Of a stretch of 64,000 nucleotides of DNA, positions 22,814 through 34,674 are shown in pieces. Below the pieces are notes generated by a model that did not search any database, was not told the origin of the DNA, and worked only from the letters and a program-made list of their open reading frames with translations. Where the stretch lies: positions 9,021,053 to 9,085,052 of the forward strand of contig NC_059079.1 in the NCBI RefSeq assembly GCF_020497125.1. The letters are read 5' to 3'. How positions within the stretch are numbered: position 1 is the stretch's first letter; each line of letters starts with the position of its first letter. The translations under genes and the position numbers were made by a program. This DNA comes from Mauremys mutica. Taxonomy: Eukaryota; Chordata; Testudines; Geoemydidae.

Positions 22814-23781
22814 TGTGGTGGGGCACACTCACCTCTTGTGAGCACCTCTTGACAGCTGGGTGCAAATATGCACTCTCTCTGCTCGTAGTGCCCCACCAGC
22901 TGTTGCCCTCATCAGGCAGGTCTTCTGTGGCTCAACCCTCTAGCTAAGTCACACATTGTCTAAAATGGATGAACCCCTTCCGGGGTAACAAAGTTCCTAC
23001 AAGGACTATCACTGCACCCTTGTTGGTATCTGCAACCCTGCCTCTGGGCTCAGTTCTCAGCCCCTTCTGGGCTAGCTTTAAGTCTGACCCTGCCCTTTAT
23101 AGAGCAGTGCCCCCAAGGTTTTCTCCCTGGAGACTCTTTGCCTGTAGTGGTTCTGTGATGTCCCAGCTCTCCAGCCAGGTCACTCCTTAATTTCAGTCCC
23201 CTTCTCCTGTGAAGGGAAGACAAAGTTCAGTGAAGGGTTGGTGCACTCCAGGGTCTCCAGTCCCATTCCTGGGCCTGTTTAAACTTGCAGGCCCTTTCTT
23301 GGGCTTCTAATACAGTGTTTTATCCCCTTCCTCGGGCTTAGACCACTTTTCCGATGGCTGGTGGGAGCACCCAGGCCTGCCCACTACTCCAGGTCCCTAC
23401 CCAGGGACGCTATAGATAGCAGCCACATGCTGCTTTCCTTTAATGGTTACTGCTGATTTCACTGGGCTGCTTCTCACTTAGTTCCATCACAGTCTTGGGT
23501 TCTCTGTTCCCTGTCTGAGCAGCATCTCTCCCAGGCCTCTTTCCCTGTGGAGTTTAACAGACTTCCAGTTCTTCTTCCCCGTTCTGGTCCTAGACAGCAA
23601 CTGACCTGCTCAGACCCTGTAACGCCTTTTAACCTGCTGAGCTCTGATTGGCCACTTCCCTGCAGCCTATCAAGGCAGGCCTGGAGAACCCACCTTCACT
23701 GCTCTTTTTCTGAGCTGGGGTGTGGTAGGACTACAAGGCCTCCAGCAGGGGGCCTCAAAGGGCCTGGTACACCCCATCACA
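22814..23781 (-). mobile_element. Probable LTR, antisense
   Basis: The block begins TGTGGTGGGGCAC and ends CCCCATCACA. Read on the minus strand it starts TGTGATGGGGTG, matching the start of the block at 8610. It has TG...CA ends and a TTAAAAG promoter-like word on the minus strand near 23628. The flanks TTATC and TAGTC agree at only three of five bases, so no target duplication is established. No coding domain found in any open frame. Confidence 0.45.
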
Positions 23782-25309
23782 TAGTCTTACACACAAAAAT
23801 GAGCAAAAATAAGCATTTTAACTACAAAGTATATAGAGATTATTGTATTATGTAATTGTTTCTCGTGGTCAATTTCAGCTCATATGTTGCTTTTGAGTCA
23901 TCAACAGCAGTGACCAGTACACACATAGTAGTGCTGCTTCTATTCTGAACTAATTCTTCTCTTGCATTTATATCGTCTTTTAAATTCTAATTTAAAATAA
24001 ACTACTTTTGCTAAATGGTGTATTGTACTGCACCCTGACAATGAACCTGTGCCACAGCCATTTTACACTAAAATTTAATCTTAACAAAATTCTTTGTTCT
24101 CATATGAAAAGCTGTTGTGGGATGAGTGTAAGTCATTTGGCAAATAAACTACATATAAAATTAACCACAAAAATGTAAGGCTTAATTAAAATTACTTGTT
24201 TAATTCAAAGTTAATTTTAATTATGAGGTTTAATTTAACCTAGGTGCATGCACTTTGCAGCATGCTGGTTGTGAGTTACAAAAGAATCTTGGTATATTAA
24301 ATATATTACAAGCATGCATTAGATTAGGGAACACGGTCTAAGCAGTTACCTCACAAATTGCTGGCATCTTAAAAAGTACCTAATGATTTTTTTTTAATTT
24401 TAACATTCTTGGTTATATCTTTAAAAGCTGTTCTTACATTTATTGATTTTGAAAGAATACAGAGGTTATTTTAATTTATTAATGTTATGATTTGTCAGTG
24501 TTAGTCCCAGCAGTAATGAAATAATGAAGCTACACATCCAGGAGGTTCCGGAGTCTTCAGTGTTACCTTTACAGCTCTTAACCACACTGATGACAGAATA
24601 TACACTTCATAATTCAGTGATGGATTTTCTGTCCTTCTGCACCTGGGACATGCAGGGGGCTCCCAGGCAGCTGCAGAGGGAGTGTTAGTACCCTTAAGAC
24701 CCCAATAGCCTCCTAGACTCATGTGATCAGGAGCCCAATATTCCAGGGTAGTTTGGGGAATAGTTTATACTTTAAAAGAAAAAATAACTAATAATACTAG
24801 GCAGAAAGGCTACTGGGGATAGCTTACTGCTGGGAAGGGCAGCTACAGCTTATTACATAAAGAAAATAGTATAAAAATAATAGGTAGCAAGCCAGTTCAC
24901 TTTTTCTAGGGTAAAGGAAATCCAAAAGAGCACAGGGCATTATGGTTTGAAGATAATATTCTTTTTTTAAAAAAATAAGTGATTAGGAATCATCAGGTTG
25001 ATTATACTGTTAAATTTATAGCCCCAATCCTGCAACCTGCTATACCCTAACACAAGCATCTGCCAATGCAAGAGAACCTGCAAAGTCAGAACTTATGTAA
25101 CCATATGGTATCTTTACTGTTACCCTCATTCTCCTTCCCCCTTTCCTTTTTGTTGTTCATTACAGCCACTTGTATCTCATCTTTAATTAGGCCCTGAACC
25201 AGTCCTGCAATTAAATCCACACAGGCACATCCCTGTGATTGCACATACCTCATTAAAATCAATGGTGCACCACACACACATAAAAGGGTACATGAATGTG
25301 GCTATGACT
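23782..25309. other. AT-rich intronic stretch
   Basis: No gene or recent repeat recognised. T- and A-rich runs occur around 24388 and 24961. Confidence 0.6.
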
Positions 25310-25445
25310 GCAGGGACTGTAGGCTAACATGGTAAACTCTTCAGAGAAAGGACTATCTCTACCTATTCATTTGCACAGCACCTAGCACAATAGGACTCAA
25401 TCCTGATTAGAACCTCTGGGTATTACCACTCTAAAAATAACAATA
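25310..25445 (+). repeat. CORE-SINE 3' tail
   Basis: The string GCACAGCACCTAGCACAATA followed by GGACTCAATCCTGATTAGAA and CTCTGGGTATTACC is the conserved tail of MIR-type amniote SINEs. The head is missing or unrecognisable. Confidence 0.6.
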
Positions 25446-26269
25446 TTCATCATTTTCTTGCATCTATTTCTGCAGACCATGTTTATTTTTTTTAATAACA
25501 GGTCTAAAATGTCAATTAAAAATCACGTTTTGCAAATAAGTTTTGGTTTGATTGTTTGGGTTTGCGTTGGTGGGATATCTTTCCTTAGGATGTGCAAACC
25601 AACTCATAAGGCCACAAATTAAATGTCCACTTTAGATATAGCAATCATCGTAGAACTTCAGAAACTCATATTACACTAATCTGTATATATTCTAATTCTC
25701 GGTACACCTTATAATTCACACACAAAAAATTATTATTTTTACAAAATATACTACTAAATACTTACCAGTTCATTATGAAACCACATAGATAATTAAGACT
25801 AAACTATAATGGTAAAAATAAATGACATCACATTTTGTATTCATATCCTTACTTCTCCATATGAATCAGTAATTTGCCATACATCTCCCTCTTAGTAGTG
25901 CCAATTAACAAAGTCCTATTGCAACTTTCCCCAAAAACATCTTTTATCTCTGTGTAATTTGAATCAGGCCCAAACCTAGAAGGCTGTAGATGAACCTGTT
26001 GTGTTCTCCCTATTCTTCTGTACTCAGCTCATTCTTTGTTGGACCCCCACCCTGGTCACCTTGGATAACCTAGCACTGCCACTGCTGTGGTGGGGAGGTA
26101 TTCCTGTCTGGCTGAATATACAGTGCATTCCTAATAATGCGTTAAAGCACAGGGGAATCTAGACTAGTCTTCCTAGACAAGAAAGTCTACATTAATCTAC
26201 CATGACAAAACACCACACACACTTTGTTTAGTATGATAGAGCCATAAGAGAGCTGAGCTTAAATGTAAC
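25446..26269. other. Intronic sequence, no gene seen
   Basis: AT-rich, unremarkable. Confidence 0.55.
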
Positions 26270-26500
26270 AAGTGTAGCTCAGTGGATAGGGTACACGACT
26301 GGGTGTCAAGAGAAATGGGTTCTATTCACAGCTCTGCAGTGAATTCCCTGAGCAATACTCCTGCACTCTTAACTTCTCTGCACCTCAGTTTTGCCAAACT
26401 TAAAATGGAAGTGATTACATTGAATGGGCTCCTCTTTGTAAAGCACTTAATGATCTACTGATGAAAATGATTAAGAGTGCTATGTATTATTGTTAACAAT
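26270..26500 (+). repeat. MIR-like CORE-SINE, nearly full length
   Basis: The tRNA-derived head GTAGCTCAGTGGATAGGG is intact, followed by GGGTTCTATTCACAGCTCTG, CTTCTCTGCACCTCAGTTTT and TGTAAAGCACTTAATGATCT. It then ends in ATTATTGTTAAC. This is the best-preserved MIR-type copy in the window. Confidence 0.82.
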
Positions 26501-26767
26501 GCTAACATTACAAAGAGATAAAATCGGAGCTCTAGGAAAATGTATATTCACCTTGTGAGAGGTGCCTAGATATCACAGTGATTGGTGCACTAGAGAGAGA
26601 TCAGACAAACCCCTTTCACTGAACTTGATTGCAGTCACTCCGGATGCTCTGATTTGCATATGTGCTCTGACTGGTTTACATTCATCTAGGAGTCTGTCTT
26701 ATTGACCTCTGGTTCAACAGAAAACTTTCCCACTTTTTTTTTTAAACATTACTTTTTTAAAAGGCTC

Positions 26768-27805
26768 AAGGCGACCCCGGCAATTACAGGCTGGTAAGCC
26801 TAACTTCAATATCAGGAAGCGGGGGGTAGGGATAGCTCAGTGGTTTGAGCATTGGCCTGCTAAACCCAGGGTTGTGAGTTCAATCCTTGAGGGGACCACT
26901 TAAGGATCTGGGACAAAAATCCATACATGGTTCTGCTAGTGAAGGCAGGGGGCTGGACTCAATCTTTCAAGGTACCTTCCAGTTCTAGGAAATATAATAT
27001 ATAACAATAGGAAATATACCTAAGAAAATTGGTTGAAACTACAGTGAAAAGCAGAATTATCAGACATATAGATGAACACAATATGTGAGGGAAAAGTCAA
27101 CACAGCTTTTGTATAGGGAAATCATGCCTCACTAATAGATACAAAATGATGGGGTCTAAATTAGCTATTACCACTCAAAAAGAAATTTTGGAGTAGTTCT
27201 CTGAAAACATCTGCTCAATGTGCAGCAGCAGTCAAAAAAAGCTAACAGAATGTTAGGAAACATTAGGAAAGGGATCAATAATAAGACAGACAAAATCATA
27301 ATATTACTCTATGAATCCATGGTATGCCCACATCTTGAATACTGTGTGCAGTTCTGGTCACTCCATCTCAAAAAAGATATATTAGAACTGGAAAAGATAC
27401 AGAGAAAGATAACAAAAATTACTAGGGGTTCTGGAACAGCTTCCATATGAGGAGAGATTAAAAAGACACGGACTGTTCATCTTAGATAAGAGATGAGTAA
27501 GGGGGTTATGATAGAGGTCCATAAAATCATGAATGGTGTGGAGAAAGTGAATAAGGAAGAGTTATTTACTCCTTAACATAACACAAGAACCAGGGGTCAC
27601 CCAATGAAATTAATAGGCAGCAGTTTTAAAACTACAGAAGTACTTCTTTACACAACTCACAGTCAACCTGTGGAACTCATTGCCAGGGGACATCATGAAG
27701 GCCAAAAGTATAACTGGGTTCAGAAAGAATTAGATAAATTCATGGAGAATAGGGTAATCAATGGCTATTAGCCAAGATGGTCAGGGAGACAACCCCATGC
27801 TCTGG
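26768..27805 (+). mobile_element. Old CR1 LINE copy interrupted by a SINE
   Basis: CR1 sequence starts at GGCGACCCCGGCAATTACAG (reverse transcriptase region), is broken by a tRNA-SINE at 26820-27000, and resumes at AAAATTGGTTGAAACTAC. A further internal deletion joins TCATGCCTCACTAAT (27136) directly to the region encoding a NMMGSK-like motif (from about 27142), removing the catalytic core. The C-terminal part is open for 76 codons (27220-27450, ANRMLGNIRKGINNKTDKI) and then frameshifted. The 3' UTR stops at a MITE-like sequence at 27806. Dead and older than the 13.3-kb copy. Confidence 0.88.
26820..27000 (+). mobile_element. tRNA-derived SINE (turtle type)
   Basis: Pol III promoter boxes are visible: A box TAGCTCAGTGG at 26833-26843 and B box GAGTTCAATCC at 26876-26886. 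The head GGATAGCTCAGTGGTTTGAG followed by CATTGGCCTGCTAAACCCAG is the tRNA-like part of a SINE abundant in turtles. The tail GGACTCAATC...CCTTCCAGTTCTAGG resembles the CR1 3' end, consistent with mobilisation by a CR1-type LINE. Inserted into the CR1 copy at 26768-27805. Confidence 0.9.
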
Positions 27806-27938
27806 GGGCTGGTCTACACTACCACTTAAGTCGATGTAACTAACGTCGCTCAGGCATGTGAAAAAGACACCCCTCTGAGTAACGTAAGTTACATCAACCT
27901 AAGTGCTGTCCACATTGGCGCTATGTTGGTGGGAGACA
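27806..27938 (+). mobile_element. Partial MITE with GTCTACACT end
   Basis: It begins GGGCTGGTCTACACTACCAC, like the ends of the Harbinger-type elements here, and holds GTAACTAACGTCGCTCAGG and an inverted counterpart (CTGAGTAACGTAAGTTACAT). The other end is missing; the sequence changes character near 27938, so it is truncated. Confidence 0.55.
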
Positions 27939-28395
27939 CTTAAGGTGGAGTCAAAGTCAGAAGTCAAGACAAGGGTCAAAGCCAGAATCAGAGTGAGGAG
28001 TTAAACCAAGTATCAAGCTGGAGTCGAGGTAGGGCAGAGGTGCCCTAGAGCAAGGCAGGAAAGTAGGAATCAGAAACAGAGGAAGATCTGGAATAAGGAT
28101 GACAGGAACCAGGAACAGACAAGTCAGGGTCCAAAGTGGTAGCCAGCCAAGGATCCACCTAGTTGCTCAGACAATTTCCTTTGCCTCCTCCTGGTTTAAG
28201 TAGCGCATACAAGCCAATCAGTGGGGCCAGATGTTTCCACAGTCAAGAGTTTTGTAGGCAGAGCTCTTGGTAAGCTGGTGAGCTGCCGGGTGGTAGCTGC
28301 GGTCTGAGCACTGCCTGGGGACCTATGCATCCTGGTTCATGACCTGTGGTTCCAGAGGGAGGCTGCGGGGATCATTAAGATGACAAGAACAAAGG
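27939..28395 (+). repeat. Probable Gypsy-type LTR fragment
   Basis: Same texture as 12667-13230: a run of GTCAAAG/GTCAGAA/GGGTCAAAGCC words, then CCTCCTCCTGGTTTAAGTAG, then an end near CATCCTGGTTCATGACCTG. No target duplication or coding motif seen; orientation by analogy with the 12.7-kb fragment. Confidence 0.4.
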
Positions 28396-29087
28396 AGTGG
28401 GCTTGAAGAGGTAGCTTAAGGAGGGTTCCTAGTAAACGAAGACAGAAAGCCTGTTTTGGGAGCAACAAGTAAGACTAATAGAAAGCATGAAGTTTGGAGA
28501 AGGGAGCAGTAAACCCCAAAGCATCAGAAGGACCACACAGATGGGGAGTAACAAGAAGAAAATACAGATGCAGGTGGAGGCAAGATGATGTAAGGTCCAA
28601 TGTATGAGGAGCTCTAATCTGATGCAATAAGAGAAAAGAAGTCAATGGACAGATACAAGAAGTATGGAAGAGGACTTTGGTCAGACCTGAAGAGAAAGAT
28701 GATTTTGGCAGTGGGCATTTCAGACAGAAAGATAGGACTGGAGGTGAGAAACGGTGAAGACAGACAGGAGAACATTACAATAACCAAGGTAACATAACTG
28801 GAGTGTGGAAGAGTGTTTTGCCATGAGGCCAGAGAGGAATGGGTGAATTGTGGGGATACTTAAGCAGAAGAACCCGACAGTACTCAGCAAGAGAATGTGC
28901 ATGGCCTAGGACTTCTCACACATATGCAGTGCGAAACAAGCCCCTAGATTTTATTTTTGCTGTTAGTTTATTTATGTTTCACATGAAAACAGGTGAATGT
29001 GAACTAAAATATACTAAATCAATAGCATGCAACATGACTGTTCCATATCCTGTCTGACATGATTTTGTCTACCTAAGATTATATGCT
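28396..29087. other. Intronic or decayed-repeat sequence
   Basis: Purine-rich sequence to about 28900, possibly internal LTR-element sequence, without coding motifs. No gene seen. Confidence 0.4.
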
Positions 29088-29095
29088 CTTGGGGG

Positions 29096-29309
29096 CAGGG
29101 GCGGCTCTAGACATTTCGCTGCCCCAAGCACAGCAGCATGCCGCAGGGGGCGCTCTGCCGGTCGCCGGTCCCGTGGCTCCGGTGGACCCTCTGCAGGCAT
29201 GCTGCCGAAGGCTGCCTGCCTGCCGCCCTCCCGGCGACCGGCAGAGCACCCCCCGCGGCATGCCGCCCCAAGCACGTGCTTGGCGTGCTGGGGCCTGGAG
29301 CTGCCCCTG
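29096..29309. mobile_element. hAT MITE, 214 bp
   Basis: Inverted ends CAGGGGCGGCTCTAGACATT and the matching CTGGAGCTGCCCCTG bound a GC-rich, largely self-complementary interior (CTGCCGGTCGCCGG against CCGGCGACCGGCAG). CTTGGGGG flanks both sides (29088-29095 and 29310-29317), an exact 8-bp duplication. The open frames that overlap it on both strands are by-products of GC-richness. Same family as 56271-56406. Confidence 0.92.
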
Positions 29310-29317
29310 CTTGGGGG

Positions 29318-30683
29318 CAAAGAAACATATTTTGCTATAGTACATATCTGTAAATGACATATAGTTACAATACTATATAAGAGCTGCTTCATGATAATTA
29401 AATAAATAATTGTGAGGAAGGGAAACAAAGAAGGGACAGTAATGGCCTCCATATTATCAGTCAATCATCCCAACACACAAAGCTGAATATACATTTCTTA
29501 AGATAATCATTGAAATGCTGAAACGAAGAAAAATGATTTCCAGCTATATTATTCTCTGGCTCTGCATCTTTTCATACTGTATTAATGGAAAAGGCTGAAG
29601 TGTTTTACACATCAGAATTCTGACATTAAATTACAGCCTTAGCAAAAGGCCATCAAACCATGCATTATTTACAACACAGCACCCTAACAACAATAAATAT
29701 TAAAATAGAAACAACTTTAAAACAACAAAACAAAATACACCACGCTTCTTACACAATGGAAGCCAAGTTACAGGGCATAACATATAATAGAAAGTAGATA
29801 ATTCTGCTGGGTGTGATTCAAACTAGTAATCTATCACAGATTGCTAGTATATAATAATACCCCCTTTATATATTATGGTAATTTACCTTCACATTATGTC
29901 ATTTTAGTAGATTCTCAAGTTCCCTCTAGTAGTTCAGAAAGCACACAGTGATAATATATGGTTCTCAGTTTGTTTTTAGAAATACAAACACTAAATCAAA
30001 ATTAGGATGGTAAAGTCTGAACCTAGAAGGCAATTAGGCCAGTAAGGGGAATCAATAAATGCAAATATGAAGAGCTATCTGTTTAACCAAAGGAATATTA
30101 TGTTTCAACATGTATTCAAATGAATGCTGAGCTTATCAGGAAGGATGTTAAATTATTTTTTCCTCAGAATTTGAGACTATATATTGTGTTAATCCTGAAA
30201 TGGAAAACATTCAGTAGCTTTTGCAGGAGCATTTCTTCCCAAATGTATTTTTCAACAAATAATTTTTCAAAGTGATAGATTATTGTTTGTATTGTAGTGT
30301 ACGATCCAAGATGATCCTGCAGCAAAGGGCAGGATACGGAGGATCCTAATCTGGTTTTGATATGCATAGAGCAATAGTAGTTGAGAATTTAAAAGCAATT
30401 AGGAATAAATAATAATTGAGCTTAACTGAAATGTGAACGTTAAGAGATAGAAATGCTAGCCTACCATGGAACTTCATTCACAATACTCTAGCAGGATATT
30501 ATGTGGCAATGCCTAAATTGGGCAAGGTATTATTACACAAAATTTATTAAATTAAAATGTGCCCATTTGCAAGTTCACAAAATTTCCAATCACATTTTCC
30601 AAAAACTGAGATTTTTTTTGAAAACTCATAGCTGGCTCACCCACACGTGTTTCCTAGAAGCTGCATGGTTTCCCTGTTTGTAG
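29318..30683. other. AT-rich intronic stretch
   Basis: Unremarkable; no gene or clear repeat. Confidence 0.6.
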
Positions 30684-30692
30684 GTAAATATT

Positions 30693-31083
30693 AGTAGTGC
30701 TGGTTAAAAATTTCCATCATAACTGTTTTTCAATGGAAACTTGTTTTTTTGACTAAACAACATTTTTTATTAATAGTATCTGCTTTTCACAGAGAATTTT
30801 GACTTCTCATTGAAAACCCAAAAACACACAAACCTAGATGTTTTTGTCCAAAACCCAAAAATTTCAATTTGGAAATGCCAAAGTGGAGCCTCTAAAGAGT
30901 TGTAGTTTGGATTCCACTTTTCCCTATGTTCCAAGGTTCCCTAGCTCAACTATACCTTCAATTTTATTTTTTGGTCAAAAGTTTCAGTGAAAACATTTTC
31001 AGGTGACATTTTATGAGGTTCTATTTTTCACAGAAGATCCTAAATTTTCTAGGGGGCGGAAATCACTTTTCCAACTAGTCATA
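30693..31083. mobile_element. hAT-like MITE, 391 bp
   Basis: GTAAATATT occurs immediately before (30684-30692) and after (31084-31092) the element, an 8-bp duplication with one extra matching base. The ends AGTAGTGCTGGTTAAAA and TTTTCCAACTAGTCATAG are imperfect inverted repeats. The interior is rich in GAAAATTTT-like words. Family: a common sauropsid hAT with GCTGGTCAAAAATTT-type ends (from memory). Confidence 0.75.
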
Positions 31084-31094
31084 GTAAATATTTC

Positions 31095-31200
31095 TTTAAC
31101 TCAGTTCTACAGATAAAGAAACCAAGGTTAGTTGAGAAACTTGCCCAAAGTTTCACACTATCAGCAGCAGTACTATGATTGAAACAGAGGTATCCTGACC
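31095..31200 (-). repeat. MIR-like element, antisense
   Basis: AACTCAGTTCTACAGATAAAG, AAACCAAGG and GAAACTTGCCCAAAGTTTCA followed by AGTACTATGATTGAAACAGAGG follow the antisense MIR core pattern. Partial and old. Confidence 0.6.
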
Positions 31201-32702
31201 TTCAGTCCCCTTCCTGACACACTAAAACCACATAGTTTAAGTCAATTAACCTCCCAGGGCCTGATTCTTCACTACCTTGGCACCTTATGCAGTCAATCAC
31301 CCAGACAAAATGGGTGCAACATTACACCACTTTGCATTCACTTCATGCAGGAAAAATGCAACCTCTGCAACCACAGAGGTGGGGGTCTTTGTCTGGACTG
31401 GCAGGAAATAAGGGGCAGTGGCTCCATTAAGGGCCCCCCTTCCCTTGGGGACTAGGGGTTTGCCAGCAGCAGAGAAGGAATCACCCAAGCAGGTGAGTGA
31501 GGCTTATGTAAACCATTGGCCCCTGCACACCTTGGGGAGGTTATATAAACACAGTCCCTCCAGTCTGAGGCCCATCTCACACTCAGATTAACAGCTCTCA
31601 TCCTCCCACCCTGGGATTCGCACAGGACAGGTTTTTTGTTTGTTTGCTTTGTCTGCTGTGGTCATTGGGCTAGTTGTCTTTTTGGGGACTCGGAAGTAAT
31701 TTTTCCCTCACCATCAATTTTTCCCTCACCATCAGGTAGGAGTGGGTTTTTTTCATTTTCCCTGCAGCAGCTCAGGGATTCAGTGGGTAGGTCATGAGTT
31801 AAGGTTCAAGATGTCGCAATTTAGAAAGTCACAGGTGTCCAGTGCAGGTACTCATTCCATGGAGGGTCCGGTTCACTGATAAACTGGAATTGGAAGTAAA
31901 CTTAGGAGAAAGCATCCCCTAAAGAAGCTGAGGAATGAGGCTGGGACCCCTAGTGACTGGTACAGCAATGAGACAACCCCCTTTCTCCAGCCCCTTCACC
32001 CTCATATCGACAAAGGGATCCTAACAATGGTCTGGGGACCAGGAGTAAAAAGGTGGAGGGCTGATAGCAATGATAGAAATGATTAAAGAAGGTATCATGA
32101 TCTGCACCATACTAATTATTGCTCAAGTGTTCCCAGATGAGTTAAGTTAATAAAGTTGCAGCCTAATTAAATCACATCACTTGCATCTTGCCTTTCTTCA
32201 TGCATGTCTGAGAGAATGACTCTAAGAAGTGCTATGCAGTGGAGAATCAGTCCTTCTGGGTTTATCATCTATAAACCAGGTATAATACTACTGATGGTTA
32301 TAGACAACAGCTGTTGAAATGTCTGAAGAATACCACTATTTTGCCTGCCAAAATATCCAGCTTTCTTCCAAGTGTAAAAAAAAAAAGCCCTTCTAATGGC
32401 TCCTATCTCCAGAACATTTACTGTATGGACACAAATTCTGAGTATGACCGTTCTTTCAGAACATCCTCATTCCCGCATACTCCATGTTGGGGATACTTAT
32501 CAGTACGTACAAGTTGTGCTGCTGGTAGGCGCTCACTCTCAGAAGAAATAATTCCAAGGTTTTATTGTGGAGGTGAATACAAGGGACCATCTTGAGGAAA
32601 GAAGGCAGCCAAAGAGAGACATCTCCCACAAAATGAATATTTCTGAGAAGTCTGGGAACCCCCAAGACAGCTGATTTAATTTTGGTCTGCCTCTCTGCAA
32701 AA
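31201..32702. other. Intronic sequence with a small tandem duplication
   Basis: No gene. An 18-bp unit TTTTTCCCTCACCATCA is duplicated in tandem at 31699-31735. The rest is unremarkable. Confidence 0.55.
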
Positions 32703-32710
32703 CAGTAAAG

Positions 32711-33001
32711 CAGTGGTGGGCAACCTGCAGCCTGTCAGGGTACTCTGCTGGCAGGCCGCCAGAAGTGTGTTTACATTTGCACAGCTGCCCACAGCTCCCA
32801 GTGGCTGCAGTTCGCCGTTCCCGGCCAATGGGAGCTGCAGGAAGTGGCAGCCAGCATGTCCTTGAGGCCTGCACCACTTCCTGCAGCTCCCATTGGCCGG
32901 GAACGGCAAACCGCAGCCACTGGGAGCCGTGAAAATGTAAACAAACTGTCTGGTGGTCTGCCAGCAGATTACCCTGACGGGCCGCAGGTTGCCCACCACC
33001 A
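32711..33001. mobile_element. hAT MITE forming a long hairpin, 291 bp
   Basis: It starts CAGTGGTGGGCAACCTGCAG and ends GGCCGCAGGTTGCCCACCAC. CAGTAAAG flanks both sides (32703-32710 and 33002-33009), an exact 8-bp duplication. The two halves are reverse complements over most of their length, for example CCGGCCAATGGGAGCTGCAG against CTGCAGCTCCCATTGGCCGG, so a transcript would fold into a hairpin. Open frames across it are not genes. Confidence 0.9.
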
Positions 33002-33009
33002 CAGTAAAG

Positions 33010-34027
33010 CCTTTCCAATGTCTGTGTAGAACTGGGCACCCACATGGATGTGACTCCAGGCGGAGGTTAGAGAACTCTTTCCAGGGCTCATAATTAGACA
33101 CAAGACCCAGAACAAGATTAGGGTTTGGGACACTGCTGATTGCATCTCTTGGAGAGAACTGCCCTAGACAGGCCAGTCAGTGAGATTTAATATGATTCCC
33201 TTTTTCCCCGAGGGATTTGTTCAAGTAATTCTTACCTTATCCAGTAATTGCAGAATAGGGCATCTATATCTCTGTAGAGAATTTTTTTTCCAGACACCTG
33301 TATCATCAGAACTAGACTCCAGTCATTGAGGAGTCTTTTGAGTAGTGACTTTCAATGCCACGTTTCTAATTCCTAAGGAAGCATACCCACAGACCCTGCT
33401 AGAATTTTTCCATCCACTTTTCATTGTCATTGGCCTCTGCTGTGTCAGTTATACCTATGTACATCTGTACCTTCACTGACAATGAACTGAGGTCACAATC
33501 ATGTCCATGTGAACATGCACAGATGAAATAAACACAGCTGCATTTATTTCAGTGATTGTACATTCAGATAAAGATATTAGTGATTAGTTCAGGGTAATAC
33601 ATGTGTTCCTTCATACTGGCAATGATATTGCTATTCTTTCCCCTCTCTTTTTTTCCAGGTGGAAAACTTTTGACAGAGCCAGGAGAATGGAAACTGGAAA
33701 ATTCTTATGAGTGCAAGGAACAAATAAAAATCATTCAATGCATGCTCATAAATGTCTGAACCACCTTTGCTCAAATAGCAAACATGGAAAATTTTCAGCC
33801 CAAAATTTGAAAGCTTGATGAAATTGTAAGCAACTGAAAAAGAATATTTGAGGTTAGATCCCGAAAATGGATATGCACAGACAGTTGCATATAGTTCCAT
33901 ATTCAGGATCTAGACCTCAGAATGGTAATGTTTCTGCAACCTCAACTATATGCATGCCTCTCCTCCCGCCTAACCACCCCACCACATTATAATTCTGTAT
34001 TAATACTGCTACATTAATTGTTCTCAC
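33010..34027. other. Intronic sequence, no gene seen
   Basis: No gene or element recognised. Confidence 0.5.
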
Positions 34028-34387
34028 ATTAATATCAGCTCCATAAATCATTAACACAGATTTCCCAGAACTTGAGATATTTGAGTAAGGCCATATCTGT
34101 TAGCAGGTATCACTTAAGCAGTAAGCACCCAGACTGGTTTTTGTAAAAATGTCTTCCACATTGTATCCTGTTTAGATATATAAAAGGTTAACATTAGTTC
34201 CATTTACAATGCTGACCTAGCAAAAAAGAAATTAATTTGGCATTACAGCAGCAACATCAATTTCCCATGTAACTTTAGTAATGCATTTACTGGAAAGAGA
34301 TTAATATCAATTCCATAAATCATTCACATGCATTTTCCGGAGTTTGAGACATCTGAGTAATGTCATATATGTTAGCTGATATCACTT
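34028..34387. repeat. Local duplication, period 272 bp
   Basis: The 88-bp segment 34028-34115 is repeated at 34300-34387 in the same orientation. I count about 17 mismatches and no gaps, roughly 81 percent identity. Both copies begin ATTAATATCA and share CCATAAATCATT and GATATCACTT-like ends. The spacer is not obviously duplicated. Nature unknown. Confidence 0.8.
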
Positions 34388-34674
34388 TGTGCATACTACA
34401 TCCATTAATCTATGCCTCGGGACATACAGTAGTTGTCATTAAAAAATATAAAACTTTTTAAAAAAATCAGTCTTCCTGTTCTTAATTTTTGTGACTTCTA
34501 ACCTACAGTAGGCTCAAATGTATTTCTACTCTTGATAGAGTAACACTGATCTGCACTGGCAACCTACATTTTCAGAAAAATGAAACATTTGTTAAATTAT
34601 TCCCATTGGTAGAAACAACCATTTAATCTCTACATTTGAAGTTCAGCACCAGCAACCCCAAAATCTAAAACAAA

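Noticed and set aside
22814..23785. Solo LTR with target duplication
   Set aside because: LTR-like ends are present but the flanks match at only three of five bases, so I kept only a tentative LTR call without a duplication.
26820..26900. tRNA gene
   Set aside because: A and B boxes are present but the sequence is the head of a repeated SINE with a CR1-like tail; no complete cloverleaf was apparent.
29079..29464. Overlapping Ala/Gly/Pro-rich open frames on both strands
   Set aside because: They arise from the self-complementary hAT MITE at 29096-29309.
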